A stretch of DNA of 64,000 nucleotides. Source: Crocodylus rhombifer. Its lineage: Eukaryota; Chordata; Crocodylia; Crocodylidae. Positions 1 to 13,237 of the stretch are shown in pieces. The translations under genes and the position numbers were made by a program. The stretch covers positions 280,595 to 344,594 of the forward strand of contig JAVSML010024012.1 in the NCBI GenBank assembly GCA_038503035.1. Reading direction: 5' to 3'. Position 1 is the stretch's first letter. The number at the start of each line of letters is the position of its first letter. Below the pieces are notes generated by a model. It saw nothing but the letters and a program-made list of their open reading frames with translations, had not been told where the DNA came from and searched no databases.

Positions 1-181
1 GATACAAACAATCTTCCTTTGTATTTTAAACTCAGGTCCCAAGCAGGGTTTGGGAGCTGAACTCTCCCACACACAAGCAGCAGTCATCCAGCTCCCCTAT
101 CCTAATGGTACACTGAAGAACTCTACTATTACAAGTTGAGCTAGAAGGCACTGTTCAAATAGTGTAAATTACTAACTACAT

Positions 182-737
182 GTTATTAGTACTCGGCCTT
201 GGTGAGGCCACAGCTGGAGTACTGCGTCCAGTTTTGAGCTCCACAATTCAAAAAGGATGTGGCAAAGTTTGAGAGAGTCCAGAGGAGAGCCACACACATG
301 ATCAGAGGTCAGGAAAACAGATCTTACAATGACAGGCTGAGAGCCATGGGACTCTTTAGCCTGGAAAAGCACAGGCTCAGGGGTGATCTGATGGCCACCT
401 ATAAGTTTATCGGGGTGACCACCAGGATCTGGGGGAACGTTTGTTCACCAGAGCGCCCCAAGAGATGACGAGGTCGAATGGTCACAAACTCCTGCAAGAC
501 CGTTTTAGGCTGGACATAAGGAAGAATTTCTTTACTGTCCGAGCCCCCAAGGTCTGGAACAGTCTGCCAGCGGAGGTGGTTCAAGCACCTACATTGAACA
601 CCTTCAAGAGTAAATTGGATGCTTATCTTGCTGGGATCCTATGACCCCAGCTGACTTCCTGCCCTTTGGGCAGGGGGCTGGACTCGATGATCTCCCGAGG
701 TCCCTTCCAGCCCTAATGTCTATGAAATCTATGAAAG
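182..737 (+). mobile_element. CR1 LINE, 3' end (5'-truncated)
   Basis: This is the C-terminal end of CR1 ORF2 plus the 3' tail. The frame at 259-424 reads ERVQRRATHMIRG and then GLFSLEKHRLRGDL. After a frameshift near 425-440 it continues at 441-641 with NGHKLLQDRFRLDIRKNFF and ends FKSKLDAYLAGIL. These are family hallmarks downstream of the RT core. The 3' UTR (about 645-725) carries GGGCTGGACTCGATGATCTC and ends in TCTATGAAA-type repeats, the normal CR1 tail in crocodilians, turtles and birds. The copy is 5'-truncated and frame-broken, so it is inactive. Its tail is almost identical to the reverse-oriented tail at 51804-51896, so the two belong to one subfamily. Confidence 0.93.
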
Positions 738-1214
738 CTATGAAATGGTCTTAAAGGGGTATTGCAAAATAAATAATTTTCTAATTAAAATATTGTATTC
801 CACAACTTCGGGAATTTTAATGGCAAAATTTACCTTTTCCCCCTTGATATACAAGACCATGACTTTTCATGCAATTTTCCATGACATCCCCCTGCCTGAC
901 TTACAAGTGATAAACTGATGGAAAAGTCAATTGCTTATCTGCACCATCTACAGTGAAGCAAAACAGCACTTAGAACTTTTTGGTTTCCCTAGAAAAATAA
1001 AAAGAAATGAATAGGAAGGGAAAGATGACATTAATTTTATCAGTTTGCAGCCATAATTGTTTTCGTATGATCAGGTCATAACTCATCCAGATAGAGCCAC
1101 AGTGACTACTCACAGAAGAAACCTCCAAGGAGGGTCTAGGTATTTTAGAAGGTGATACAGATTTTAGATCATTCTGAATGGGTACTAAAATAATGCCACA
1201 GCCTGGTACTAGAA
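738..1214. other. AT-rich intergenic DNA, nothing recognised
   Basis: The stretch is AT-rich and without a credible gene. A 136-aa minus-strand open frame (970-1380) has no recognisable motif and runs into the Tigger-like element at 1339, so I treat it as chance. Confidence 0.5.
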
Positions 1215-1338
1215 TGCTGTTGGAGGCACTGCTATTCCATGAGATATACAAAACAGAGATATACCTCCTTGTGATCATTAAAGATCCCACAACACCTTTC
1301 ATAAAAAGACGAAAGAGAATTCCTGGAGCAAATTGATA
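1215..1338 (+). mobile_element. Degenerate L2-type LINE 3' tail fragment
   Basis: The segment contains ACTGCTATTCCATGAGAT followed by GTGATCATTAAAGATCCCAC. From memory this resembles the 3' UTR of L2-like LINEs found in fish, turtles and crocodilians. It is short and diverged. The Tigger-like element at 1339 lies directly after it and may have inserted into it. Confidence 0.45.
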
Positions 1339-1690
1339 CAGGCATACCTTGGAGATATTGCGGGTTCGGTTCCAGACCACCGCAATAAAGCAAATATTGC
1401 AATAAAGCGAGTCACACGAATTTTTTGGTTTCCCAGTGCATATAAAAGTTATGTTTACACTATACTGTAGTCTATTAAGTGTGCAATAGCATTATGTCTA
1501 AAAAAACAATGTACATACCTTAATTAAAAAATACTTTATTGCTAAAAAATGCGAAGTGAGCAAACGCTGTTGGAAAAATGGCGCCGATAGACTTGTTCGA
1601 GGCAGGGTTGCCACAAACCTTCAATTTGTAAAAAACCGCAATATCTGTGAAGCGCAATAAAGCAAAGCGCAATAAAATGAGGTATGCCTG
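1339..1690 (-). mobile_element. Tigger1-like DNA transposon, internally deleted (MITE)
   Basis: This is a 352-bp non-autonomous pogo/Tigger element. Its ends are inverted copies (CAGGCATACCTTGGAGATAT and the reverse complement of AAAATGAGGTATGCCTG), flanked on both sides by the TA target duplication (1337-1338 and 1691-1692). Roughly 1339-1548 matches my memory of the 3' end of mammalian Tigger1, including CAATGTACATACCTTAATT. About 1549-1690 matches its 5' end, including ATGGCGCCGATAGACTTGTT. The transposase region between is deleted, so it has no coding capacity. Orientation is minus relative to mammalian Tigger1. The similarity to a family usually described in placental mammals is remarkable; see findings. 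Confidence 0.9.
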
Positions 1691-1947
1691 TACTCGTGTG
1701 AAGTAATCAAGAGTATATTACGGGAATATAATTATTTTGCTACTAAAACACTTAGCAGAGGAAATTTCTTTTTACCTGTATTCAAAATTATAGGATTTAT
1801 TCACAATTGATAGAATATTTTGATGTAAGATTTAACAGAGAATCCACCCATGCTCACTAGCTTTGAGAGCAGCACTACAGGCATTAGCTACCCAATGGGA
1901 GTTGGATCAAGTCTTTGGTCCAAATCCTTAGTTCATATAAATCAATG
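1691..1947. other. AT-rich spacer
   Basis: There is only AT-rich DNA between two Tigger-type elements, with no recognised feature. Confidence 0.5.
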
Positions 1948-1949
1948 TA

Positions 1950-2226
1950 CAATAAAGACCCTGTTGTCCAGCATTCTACTAGCTGGAATACTCTATTAAC
2001 TGGAATTTCTGGCCAGCTGGACACACAGGAATGGGGGGGAAGGTTGCACATGGCGGCGGCTGCCGCCACCCACCATCCTGCACTGCTGCCGCTCCACATC
2101 CAGCCACTGCCCCCCTGCCCTCCATGCCCTACATCCACCCAAAACTGCTGGCCTCAGGTAACCAGAATTTTTAGATACCCAGCACCCCCCATTCCCCACT
2201 CATGCCAGATAACAGGACTTTTACTG
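1950..2226. mobile_element. Tigger/pogo-type MITE
   Basis: The 277-bp element is bounded by TA at 1948-1949 and 2227-2228. The left end reads CAATAAAGACCCTGTTGTCC. The right end, reverse-complemented, reads CAGTAAAAGTCCTGTTATCT. About 21 of 28 terminal bases match, with mostly transition differences. The interior is GC-rich with a run of GGCGGC/GCCGCC and has no transposase. TA duplication and CAGTAAA ends are typical of pogo-like (Tc1/mariner superfamily) elements. Confidence 0.7.
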
Positions 2227-2228
2227 TA

Positions 2229-4052
2229 GTTCTATTAAACCAGTGGAACTGGAGTGATTGACAGCACTGGAGAGCCTCCCTTTTTGGTTTAGCATCCCAC
2301 CTAGAAGCCTTGATCATGGTTCCACTGTCCTGGGCACTGTATTGACATGAGCCAAACACAGATATGTCTTGCCATAATAGCTAACAATTTAATATCAAAA
2401 TAAACAAGGAATGAAACAGATAAGGGAAGCATATGCAAAGAATAGAATGACAAGGTAACCAGGCAACAAGTAAGTGTTGTACAAAGCAAACTTCAGTCAC
2501 TGCTAACAGCCACTGTAGGTGTGGTCAGGTAACACAGGCATCATGCTAGGGGTAAGCCATAGGAAAGGACTTGAGGGTGGATGAACAAATTACCTTATGC
2601 CTTTATTGAGAAGATATTCCCATTTGCAACTTACAACAAGAGAGAAAGCACAAAGGGAGTTGTTGGAGGAAGTAACTCTTTGGTGGACAGCAAAGTCTAT
2701 GGATGTTGAGTGTCTCAGTAAATATTTGAGTTCTCCCCTATATAAAAGGGTCCGTGAACTTGTAATGGATATGCTGCACTGCCAAATATCAAAGCTGTAA
2801 GAGAAAACAAGTTATGTGATTTTGGAGCATAGACTTAAATGAAATTAAATCAATGGGCTATTCCTTATTGATTGATCTGGAATTTGGATCTGACCCACCC
2901 AGTAAACAGATCAGATGTGGCTGATAAATAATAAAATAATTATAGTTATAGTGAAGTCCACCTATATCAGAAATAATCAAAGTAACAAACTTGTCAGTAG
3001 CAAACTATCAGGGCCTTGGGCACGGGCGATCAGGAAAGATCACCTGGAATGGGGTCCACAGGGACCCAAGAGTCACAGCCAAAGTCATTAACCACTGGAA
3101 GTCAAATCCAGTTTCCTATCAGAAAGTTAAAAAACTGAAGAGGAATCAAAAGCAAGCACCAAAGTCTTTACCCAGGCAGCACACTTCAGTCAACTTTTAA
3201 AGGCAGGAGCAGACGGGGCCTGTTTCCTTACACATAGTAAGTTTATACATGCATCTATGGCATTTGCAAACACAGTTTAGGGAAGTACCATTTTTTTTTG
3301 CCCATCTTTGAAAACAGGCTAGAATATCAGGTCAAAGAAGTACATGCACTGTTCCCCAATTTTAGAATGTCAGTACTTCTAGCTATTATGATACACATTC
3401 ACAGTAATAAACCATTGCAGTAATTAACAATTTTGCCATTTACATCAAATTGACCAGGGTTTGGTTTGCAGTGTGTACATTTCTTGTCTAACATTCTCAG
3501 CGTGTTGCCACAGTTTTTACTGCCTAAATAAAAACCACATCACATGCTTGATTTCAGGCTCTAAGGTCTCCTTTCCCGTCTCAACAGCCAAAATACATAG
3601 TATTCACTAGGGTAAGACATATTTCATATAGGTGTATACTGTATCAATTATAAATATAATTGTCATTCACATGTAGATTGCAATATCTGAAAGAAAACAC
3701 TTTCAGTATGACCTTACATAACAGTCTTCCAAGTTCCAAATAAATAATATCATACTTTTTACAGCTTAAGACACACATGTATAGGACTTACCCCCAAAAG
3801 GATAAAATTGTGGGGGGTGATGAGGGGGGAACATTTCTCATATACCAGAAAATACAGCATACAGACTCACATAAAATATTTGTATATATTACATATGAGG
3901 AATAAAAAATATGTTTTCCTGACATTATTCAAGTTTTAACTTCAAGGCAGCTTTCCTTGAAAATGGTCTGTTTCAGTACCAGCAACCTTTGCCATACTGC
4001 ATTCCAATTTAAAATACTGAAACACCTTTTGACTATGCACGGATCAGTACAT
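2229..4052. other. Intergenic DNA, no gene recognised
   Basis: The stretch is AT-rich with short open frames only. A somewhat GC-richer patch at about 2990-3230 could be an old repeat, but I cannot assign it. I see no splice-bounded coding exon. Confidence 0.4.
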
Positions 4053-4054
4053 TA

Positions 4055-4579
4055 CAGGCAGTCCTCAGACTTAAGACACAATTGGTTACTGACAACCGTG
4101 TCTTAAGTCGAAGCGTTGTAACTCAGAACTGATTTTCCCATAGTAAACAACGATATACATGGGGGAGTGGTTCATGAACCAGGGCCCAATACCCTATTTT
4201 CACCAAAAATACCCCAGCATTTTGTACGCAATCAATTATAGAGTTATACATTAATATATTTATATTGTAAATAACAATCATATTGATTTAGAAGGACTTC
4301 TTTGAGGTGACTTAGCTGGACTTTTTGAAGGGCTCCTGGTTGGACTCTTCTCAGGTGTCTTGTCTGCTTTTTTAAAGGAAGTGTCCAAGAAAGTTTGGAC
4401 AGATGTTCTCCAGGGAGATGGGCAACGTAGCAAATTTGATCCCTGGTGTGGTATTGCATCGGATCAATTGTTGTAAAGTCAAAACTGGCATCAGAAAGTT
4501 GAAACAGGGTTTATAAATTTATAAATTCTGGAAGTGTGAAACGTTGTAACTTGAAACATTTTAAGTAGAGGACTGTCTG
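4055..4579. mobile_element. Tigger-like DNA transposon relic
   Basis: The left terminus CAGGCAGTCCTCAGACTTAA pairs with the reverse complement of the right terminus, CAGACAGTCCTCTACTTAAA. The left flank ends in TA (4053-4054); the right TA is mutated. Just inside are CGTTGTAACTCAGAACTG on the left and CGTTGTAACTTGAAAC on the right. These resemble Tigger/MER44-type elements. The 525-bp interior has only a 71-aa minus-strand frame without clear transposase motifs, so I call it a non-autonomous derivative. Confidence 0.72.
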
Positions 4580-7500
4580 AACATCTTAAAGACAATTATG
4601 TCCAGATAGAGGTGGGCAACAGAGGTTGGAATAGTTTTAAGGGGCTCATCTGGGAATAGCTGGAAGTCATCTGTTGCTGCATTTTTTTCATTCTAATCTC
4701 ACTGTTGTGAGATTTCCATACTAAAGAAGTATTCAAATAACTCTTCTTTTTCTTCTTTGCTATTTTGTCACAATGTAGCACAAGTTACCTCACTTTGTGC
4801 CTGGCTGCAACAGTAGGAGAGATTTTTGCAGCATTTTATGATATATATCCCCAGAATGGCCAGTATGTATGATCAATAGGGCATGTAATGCTTGAATTAT
4901 TCTGTCTGACACCGATAATTAGAAGAAGAAAGGAAAATCAGTTATTTGTTCAACTCTCCCTATTTTTGTTAAGCTGTTTCTGCTATAATTCCCGAGTCCA
5001 CAACACAGCTTTGCTACATTATTTGTTTCAAATTTAGAAGTCTAAGTGTAAAATTATTGTTTAAAAATGATTAATTTCAATTATAGGTGTTGGAATAACA
5101 TTATATTCAAAATAGGGATTTTCAACTATCCCTTATAAAAGTATCTCTTCAGTCCAAATAATGGAGATTTTTAAAAAGAAAGAATGATTTTGGACTCATC
5201 AGAAATGAACATGGAGTTTACTGAAGCATCTGATACTGCATTTATTATATGTACTTCCTTTTCCTAGTAAGTGTAACAAGACAGGCACATTTGGTGCATT
5301 TGCTGTAGTCTGGAGAGGTAGGATTTGGAAAAGCCATTTGTATTAGTCAAGGTAAGAGGAAAATGAAATTATGGATGGAGATTTTGGCAGGCATAGTCCT
5401 TGCCCTCTAGGAGCGTTCATAACTTTTGCTGCACTGATGCAGTTTCAATGTGGCTCTAGCAGTGGAAGCTGTGGTACAGGCAGGATGCAGGTGTTTTTAC
5501 CACCATGTCATCCCCACCGCCTCAGAGCTATGCTAGCACAAAATAATGCTCACATATTTTCCCCAAAATGCACCTGTAGCCAGTAATTATCAGTACTGTT
5601 GAGCAGGCATATTTTCAAACTGTAGAAATGTGGAAGGAGGAAAAGTGTGAATTCTTCTTCAAACCAGGCAAGCAGATAGTAACAAAGTCTATTCTTCTAT
5701 TTAAACAAAAAGGGTTCTCTGACCAACAGATGAACTAGTTTGAGGCTATGAAAAATCTAACTTTGCAGTATATTTTTATGCATTTATTTTAGTTGTATAT
5801 TAGCTGCTAATTTCTACTCACTTAGTTTCTTAAATGTTTCTTAAAATATGCCTTAGTCCTGAAGGTATAACTAATTTCTATAGTCACAAACAAAAATTAT
5901 AGCATGCAAAAATATTGCAGTTAACATGTTAATAATGCCTCATGCAGCTTGTGAGATAGAAAGGCTTTGTAGCTGGATAGACTAAAATACTCCAGATCAA
6001 TTAGTCAAAGCTGGGAATAGTCTTTAAGAGTTCTAGATTCTCAGTCTCAGATTCAATGAACTACACTATAACCTCAGAAGTGTTCTTGTCAATAATTCTT
6101 CAAAATGTTGATAAATTTGTTATTTTAGAAATCCTGGCCCCAGTCATGTTAATGGTAAAATGCATAACTTTGAAAAGGTCTGCATTTTAGTTTCGGGGTT
6201 TATTTAAATTTCTCTCTACAGCAGGATAGAGGAAGAAAGCATTCTAAAGTGACTTTAAATTCCTCAATTTTTCATATATACAATATATATAGCATCCTCT
6301 AGAATTGCTACAAAGCCAGTGGACACATTTGGTCCAACTTTTCATAGAACTTAATATGTAGGACTGTAGATATATCTAACCTTGTCATAGTATTCTCCAT
6401 ATAGTCTTACATTTCTGCTGCATTCACTTGTCAAACATCAGTACTATGGAATTCTTTTTCTTGCAAGCACCAATCTGCCTTTTAAATATATTTAGAGTTG
6501 CAGCCTCTGTTGCTGCCTTGACATATCTAAGGCGTTGTTTGACAAGCAGTTCTAGACACTGCTTTTTATAATCTAACCAAGGCCTTTAACACAGTCATTC
6601 ATGATATATGAATTGACACATTGTTGTGTGCTGAATTAGGTCATATGTTTTGAGTGGTACCAGAAATTATGACTGATATATTTCAGTGCGTCAATTTTAT
6701 AAATTATTTTTCCCTTAAAAAATGACATGTGGGTTTGGTACCTTTTTGATGACAGCAAAAATATCTGATGCTTTTGATTATCCAGAGTGATATTGGATTA
6801 CTATTAATCATTTTCTCTAATCTTGTAATATAGTGTATTTGCTACAAAATGGAAAAAATAACAAAATTTGAGAAATATTTCTTAATTATCCAGTTAATAT
6901 TAAAGAAAAAATAATAGAAAGGCACTGCTTTTAACTTGCATTCAGAAAACTAAATATCATCAGCAGTAGTGTATTTTCTCTTAAAAAGGGAACCCTGAGA
7001 TGTTCCTCTATCTCCACCTAGTCAAGTGGAAGCAGAAAGTGCTCTAAGACAGTAGTGGGCAGGTTTTCTGGCACGCCAAATGGATTTATGATGCCCCATC
7101 AAGAGCAGCAAGAAGCACAATTAACTTTGGTTACCTTTATGTGCATGCTTATAATATGCCTGAAATTCAAAATATGTAAGTGGGTTGTTAAATGAATGCA
7201 ATAATTGGTGGATCCGTGAATTTCCTTTTCTGTGCCTGTTTTATATGAAGTTATCCTAATCTGTTCATTGCAAGTCCTTGTTTGTGGGATGACTTCAACA
7301 TTCCAATTTACAGATAAAGGAGTACAAGTCAGAATGGAAGTGTTCCTCGGGAAAAGAAGAATGGCACATAATGTTTCTCTGTCTCATACTGGCCACTTGA
7401 GATGGAAATGATGGTGATTTCTTTTGAGGACAGTTCCACTCTCTTGGGTTACAAATTAGACTGCATTGTGCTGGCCAGCTGATCTTGGATTTATTGTCAA

Positions 7501-10500
7501 CCGATATATAACAAAATTGACATTATGGCCTTGGGTATAATTAGTTCAACTCCTGAAATAAGGAGAAGAGAAGGGGGAGAGGGAGAGAGCTCAGACAAAA
7601 CAAGTCTTTTGGAATAAAAATTAAAAATAAGGGATTGTAACAATTCCCTCCTCTTCCTCCATTTCCAATTTTTTGACACAAGGTCTCAACCCTTAGTGCT
7701 ATTAAGGCAGTAAGTCCTATTAAGATAATAAAGAAAATCTAAATATGTTCTAGAAGCAAATATACCCTAGAACCAATGGAAATATATTCTAGAACCAAAA
7801 CATGTTAAAAGAAGGGTAATTAAGAATATTTGCCAGCAGCTTAAGGGCAAAACTACTATAGGAAAGTCAGAATTATCCCCAACCCAAACATTATAAACAC
7901 TGAAATTCAGGGTTAAACTTATACTTAAAAGAAATTCAAACACAGAACACTTCAAGCAGTGACACAACCTTAACTCTGCCCCATAATGATACCACACACG
8001 AACCATACTCATATAGCTAATGCATTTTGATGTTTGTGGTTCTCAGTTAGATTAAGCTAAATTTTAAAGACACAGGGATTTTTCCTGCTTTTTGTGTCAT
8101 TACAGGATTGAGGTAAAGGTTTTTTGTGTCTTACCCCTGTACATATCCCTGCCTAGACATATTTACATTTCTTTTAAGTCTAACCTTGTCTTTGGAAGTC
8201 CTGAAAAGTGATCTGTTTAAAGGCTGAAAATGGAATAAGAAACACTGAGTTCTCAAGGACGGCAAAATACATACAACTGTACTGATAACTCCTGCATCAA
8301 CAAAAAGAAGATGAAGAAGAAACCTCATGAAAAGAGATAACTGGAGACATGAATGGCTGAAGACTGAACCCAAGGAAGAGGGAAAATTTTGTGTTATACT
8401 TCTGTTTCTCTCTGAAAGAGTTAGGACAGACCTGTACTTTTAAGATGCACAAGTACCACAGTACCCTGTAAGGCTGTGATGAGAATAAAGAATCTTTATT
8501 GAGGAAATGATAGAAACATAAAGAGACTCAGTTATAAACACTCTAATTTCATTATAACATATGTTTATTTGTTTTCTCTCTTCAAATATCTGTGTCTATG
8601 CTGATTTATTTACCTGTTGAGTTTCCTTTACATCAGTGAATTGTTCTAGCTTTTGTTCTAATGATAACTTAAATATGTTTCTGGTGTGTCTGATAGAGGT
8701 TCTGTACCATATCACCTCTTCAGCAGATTCACCAGAGACAAAATGGGAGACTGATGAGTACAGCACACTTTTTTCATCCTACACATGGATCAGGGACAAA
8801 GGAGAAATATTGAGGAGGCCAACTGTCCTCACTACTCTCCATTAGTATTATCTAAACATGAATCTCAAGGTGACAATGCAGACAACAAAATAGAGTGAAC
8901 ACCATATTTTATTTCCATTTCTTATTCTTGTACAAGTTTGCAAAGTAAAAGCAGCAGACATTTCTCATATGCATTATGTTAAACAAAATTTTGCAGCTTA
9001 TTGTTATTTTGCAAAATTATTTCCTTATCTTTTTCTCTTTTAAGGCTTGTGGTTGCAATTGTATAGTGCACACTTGAATTAATGAAGATATTTCTAAATA
9101 AAAAGCCTGGCCCCAGTGTGAATATATACACAAAACATAAATAACATTTTTCAAATGACAAGGGTTCATAAAACATTAATAAACATTAATGTCTTGGAAC
9201 ATTATTTGTTTTTAGGAAATGTGATAAAAGGATTTGCAAGGTGTAAAACACCATTAAAGATCTGCAAGGTGTAAAATACCATTTAAGATACCTTTACCTG
9301 TGATTTTCTTGGCCTCAGGAGACTGACCTGCTGTTTACCTGTGCTCATAGAGTCTTACCATGATTTTGGAAAGCCTACCATAGGTACAGTTTTTCCCCAA
9401 ATTCTAGTTGGTACAATACTCACTATTGCAAGAATTTGCCCAATATGTCTTAAATTTCTGTTCTTCTTGGGCTCTAAACTACATACCCATCTTTTATCCT
9501 AAAACAAATGTGGATGTTTCTCCATATATAGTACTTGTGATAATATCCCAAGATTGTGGGTTAGTGTGAAACTAGAAAAAAGAATGGTAAGGAGTGAGCA
9601 ATGCATTGAATAAGAAGAGTGGCCCACTGATGGACCTGTGTAGTTTGGCAACAGAGATATTGGTATATGGAGACTTTGAAAGAGAAATATGACAGGTAAG
9701 ACAGGTAAAGACTCCAAAGAGGCCAGCCTCTTGAACCTAAGAAGAGCTGCAACTGGGGGAAGGAAGATGTGGCTTGCTTACACTGTTAGACCCAGCAAAG
9801 AGAAGGAAGAGGGCAAAAACAGGGAAGAAGCCACTAGATTTTGATTGTCAGATCACTGAAGACTCTTGAGAGTAGCATCAGGTGATGGGAAGAAGAAAAA
9901 AAGAAATGACCTTGAAAGAATTGGACTACACTGTCCTCTGAAATGAAGCAGAAAGAGAGGAATGGAACAGCAGCACTGAATGAATCAAAGTAGGGTTTTA
10001 ACTTAGGGATGGTTCAGAATACATTTTTCTGCATAAAAGCAGACTTTTTAAAAATGTACTAAGAAGCTAGGGAAAAATTTTGTTAGTTGATAACAAATAG
10101 AATCAATTGTTATGATGCTGCTTAATGTCTGCAAAGCTTTGCATACAAAACTTTCTTTAAATTAACATTAACAATTTGACCAGTGCCACGTATATCTGCA
10201 GTGCTTAGAAATAATGAAAAAATTGTAACAGCATGTAACCAAATACATTGGAGAAGCACAATAATGCCATTTAATCCCATTGCTCCGTCTTAAAACTATG
10301 ATAAATTGCCCTCCTGTTTTTTTCTATGTTAAAACTGTAAAGGCTTCCAATATTTATAAAGAGGTGTTTTGTAGAAGTGTTTAAGAAAGGGACGGGTATA
10401 CAGTGATGTAATAATCAAGCAGCGGGTGGCCTAGTATGGCAGGAAAGGGTGAGCGCTGCGGTCTGAGGAAGCCAATGGATCGTTCCATTACCCAGATGGG

Positions 10501-10559
10501 AAGAGGGGTTGGCATTTCTTACATATCATCAATTATTTGGTATAATATTTGTAAACAAA
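4580..10559. other. AT-rich intergenic DNA with unassigned old repeat traces
   Basis: About 6 kb without a supportable gene. Open frames are at most 81 aa and have no recognisable motifs. A patch at 7050-7090 (GTGGGCAGGTTTTCTGGCAC) vaguely recalls hAT ends but lacks a partner. A 28-bp tandem pair is annotated separately at 9235. Confidence 0.4.
9235..9290. repeat. Two-copy 28-bp tandem duplication
   Basis: Two adjacent 28-bp units both begin TGCAAGGTGTAAAA (9235 and 9263) and differ at only a few positions. It is a simple local duplication with no known function. Confidence 0.75.
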
Positions 10560-11330
10560 ATTTCAGGAGCATGTTTAATCATTGTAATAAATCATGAGGA
10601 AGACATTTGTGCATTAAAATGAGTGAAGCTGAGGTAAAACTGTGAGGGGTGAAGAACGCTTCTCTCCTATAGGCGACCTCCATGTCAGGGTGGGTCAGTC
10701 CTCCAGCAGCAGTTCCAGGAAGAAGACATCTTTTTGCCGTCTTTTTAGTTTGAGGGTTTTGAAGTAGCTCCTTTTAGCATAAGCACTCTTACAGCAATGG
10801 CTACCCATACCAGTCAGGCCTCATTTAGCTGAAGATTAAGACAAGTGGAGAAAAGGGCACAGTGTAATTAGAATAAACCCTATTTTGGATAACAAAGGAA
10901 CTTCTAGTGGCCATCTCAGGGGATTCCCCCAAACTTTGTTTAATCAAGCGTCCAGTTGCTGGGAGAACCCTTTAAAAGAGTTAATAACAATTTAATCTGA
11001 TGGACTGAAGTGAAATTTCAGCAGGAAACCTCAAACTGCTAAGTTTCAGGGCTTTAATGGGCTTAGTTAATTGAAGTCCCACATAAAATTGCAAGGAGCA
11101 TGACTAATTTTCAGATAAATAAGGTTTTGTAGAATTGAAGTTTCACTAATTTATATATTGAGGATTCAGTTTTAAACCTGTTAATATTTCTTATAGGCAT
11201 TTAATTGCTCTTGATTTCTTGAAGTGTTTTAGATGCCCAGGTACGTCCTTTGTTATATATGTAAAAGCTTTCTGTATTCTGTTTTCTATTATTAAGTGAA
11301 TGTAGCATAATGTCTCTGAAACACAAGGCA
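10560..11330. promoter_or_regulatory. Candidate conserved non-coding element
   Basis: No gene or transposon signature is seen. The block has the texture of vertebrate enhancer-type conserved DNA: balanced composition, long runs without simple repeats, and clustered homeodomain-like TAAT/ATTA cores (for example around 10980-11120, with GGGCTTAGTTAATTGAAG). It contrasts with the decayed repeat sequence around it. This is a pattern judgement only. Conservation cannot be seen from one genome, so confidence is low. Confidence 0.22.
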
Positions 11331-13237
11331 ATAATCTGAGCCCAAGAAAGGGAGGATTTGTCTGCCAATCTGTACCCGGAACGTGGGGCAACTCAGATCA
11401 CTCAAAATTGTTGTGAACTTACTGATGTAACTAACAGCAGCGGATTGCCTCAGGAGAGCTGGCTTGTTTGGTTTTATCACAGGAAAAATATTATTAGATA
11501 TTTGACATTAAAGATATGTATGATGCTTTCCAGACAACTATAAAAAAACAGGGTCTCTTGCTTTGAAAAGCTTTAAAATCTACAGCTAAACTGACAACAT
11601 AACAAAGAGAATACATATAGAGGTGATGAAGTAAATGGCAAGTACATGGAAGAAAGGCCCAGTTTCTGGCTTTTCTACATTTTGAATATGAAGATCCATT
11701 TATCTGACAGCTTCTCTTCTAAATACCTGTTTATAAAATCAGTATTTAGAGTGCTAGCACTGGATGCAGCAGGGTCAAAGGCTGAAAGGAGATTGGGATT
11801 TCTTCTCAATCTTACCATTGGCTCCTCCAAAACTGAGATACATTGGCAAGCATATGAAAGCTTGTATCTTCAGTATCCCTGCTCCGGTTGTTTGGTGGTT
11901 AAATAATCACTTTAAACACCAGAACTATCAGTCCAGAACCTGTCCTGAATTCTACTACATGCACAAAACAGCTACCAATTAAAAAAGTCCCAATGTGATT
12001 TTGCAGCCAAAGAGGAATGCATATGCACTGAGAAATCTGTTAGATTATTGGTGCAGTAACTTGTTGCTTAGCCCATATACTTTTGCTAAAACTTTTGGCC
12101 TTTTACTTATACTTTTATTTTGTAATTTTTGAAGAAAAAAAGGCATTTCTAAAACTGAAAATTAGTTATAATATCATAAGCACATAGATCTTTAAATATA
12201 TTTATGATTGCATCTGCACTAAAATGAGATTTTTTTTCCTGAGACTGAATGTGAAAAATTCTCTATACCCTTTCAGGTATCTTGGCAATCCCCAGATACT
12301 GAGGTTTATATGAAATAGAGATGTGATTTAGAAGAAATATCAGGGCAATGAGCAAATTATATAATGTAAAGAGCAAAAAATTGATAGCAGGTATCTCTTT
12401 GTTTCAGAAGAGAAGGTGGAAGAATCAAGGTAAGGAAAATATTAATGTACTTTTAAGGCAGTATGGCAAGGACGATTGTAAGAGGAAAGGATTTGGCAAG
12501 TGTTGCAAGTGAGAACTGGTAATTAGGGTATCCAAAATGTGATTTATCTTGAATGTTCAACAAAATTTGGAATGTTCAGACTGCATGCTGGGAACTGAGT
12601 CAGCCACAATGCTGCATCATGCAAGTGTTCATAGCAATGGGTAAGACTTCCATTACAGCCATAACATGTACATTCAGATCTCAGTATTTACCAGTCTCAG
12701 GTGATTTGTACAAGTAAAGAACTTCCCAATCCAACTGCTCAACAGTGGCAAAATTAGTAAGTATGGGGCTGTGGTTGTATATTAATAATCAACAGTATAA
12801 AAATATAGAGCATTTCACTTAAAAAAAAAAAATCTCTTGCCAAACTAAAATAATTACCTTTTATCTTTTAAATAAACTTTGCCAAGCTCCCTACAATTAC
12901 AAAGTCTTTTTGCAAAATAAAAACATTCAAATTACAATTTTAATGTAGCAGAAAGTTCATATGAGACCATGCAGTAAACCAGCCTCAAAACTGGAAATAT
13001 ACATATATAAAATTAGTGATGGAGGAATTTCAAGAAGTTCAGAGTTCAGCTGAGATGAGTATTCAAACCTATAAAACCTCCCACACTCGTCAAGTTTTGC
13101 AACAGATGTTTTCTACTTTAATTTTCTTTCCCTATTGCAGCTGGCATTGTCTTCTTTGAAAGAAGGACTGGTAGGTAACTGGCTCCCCCATTTAACATCA
13201 CTGATGATTATGCCACCTCTATCATGTTTTGGAGCTA
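11331..13237. other. AT-rich intergenic DNA, nothing recognised
   Basis: Short frames only (at most 86 aa). A short poly-A run is present near 12822. No repeat family is recognised with confidence. Confidence 0.4.

Noticed and set aside
970..1380. 136-aa minus-strand frame
   Set aside because: It overlaps the Tigger-like terminus and an L2-type tail and has no conserved motif.
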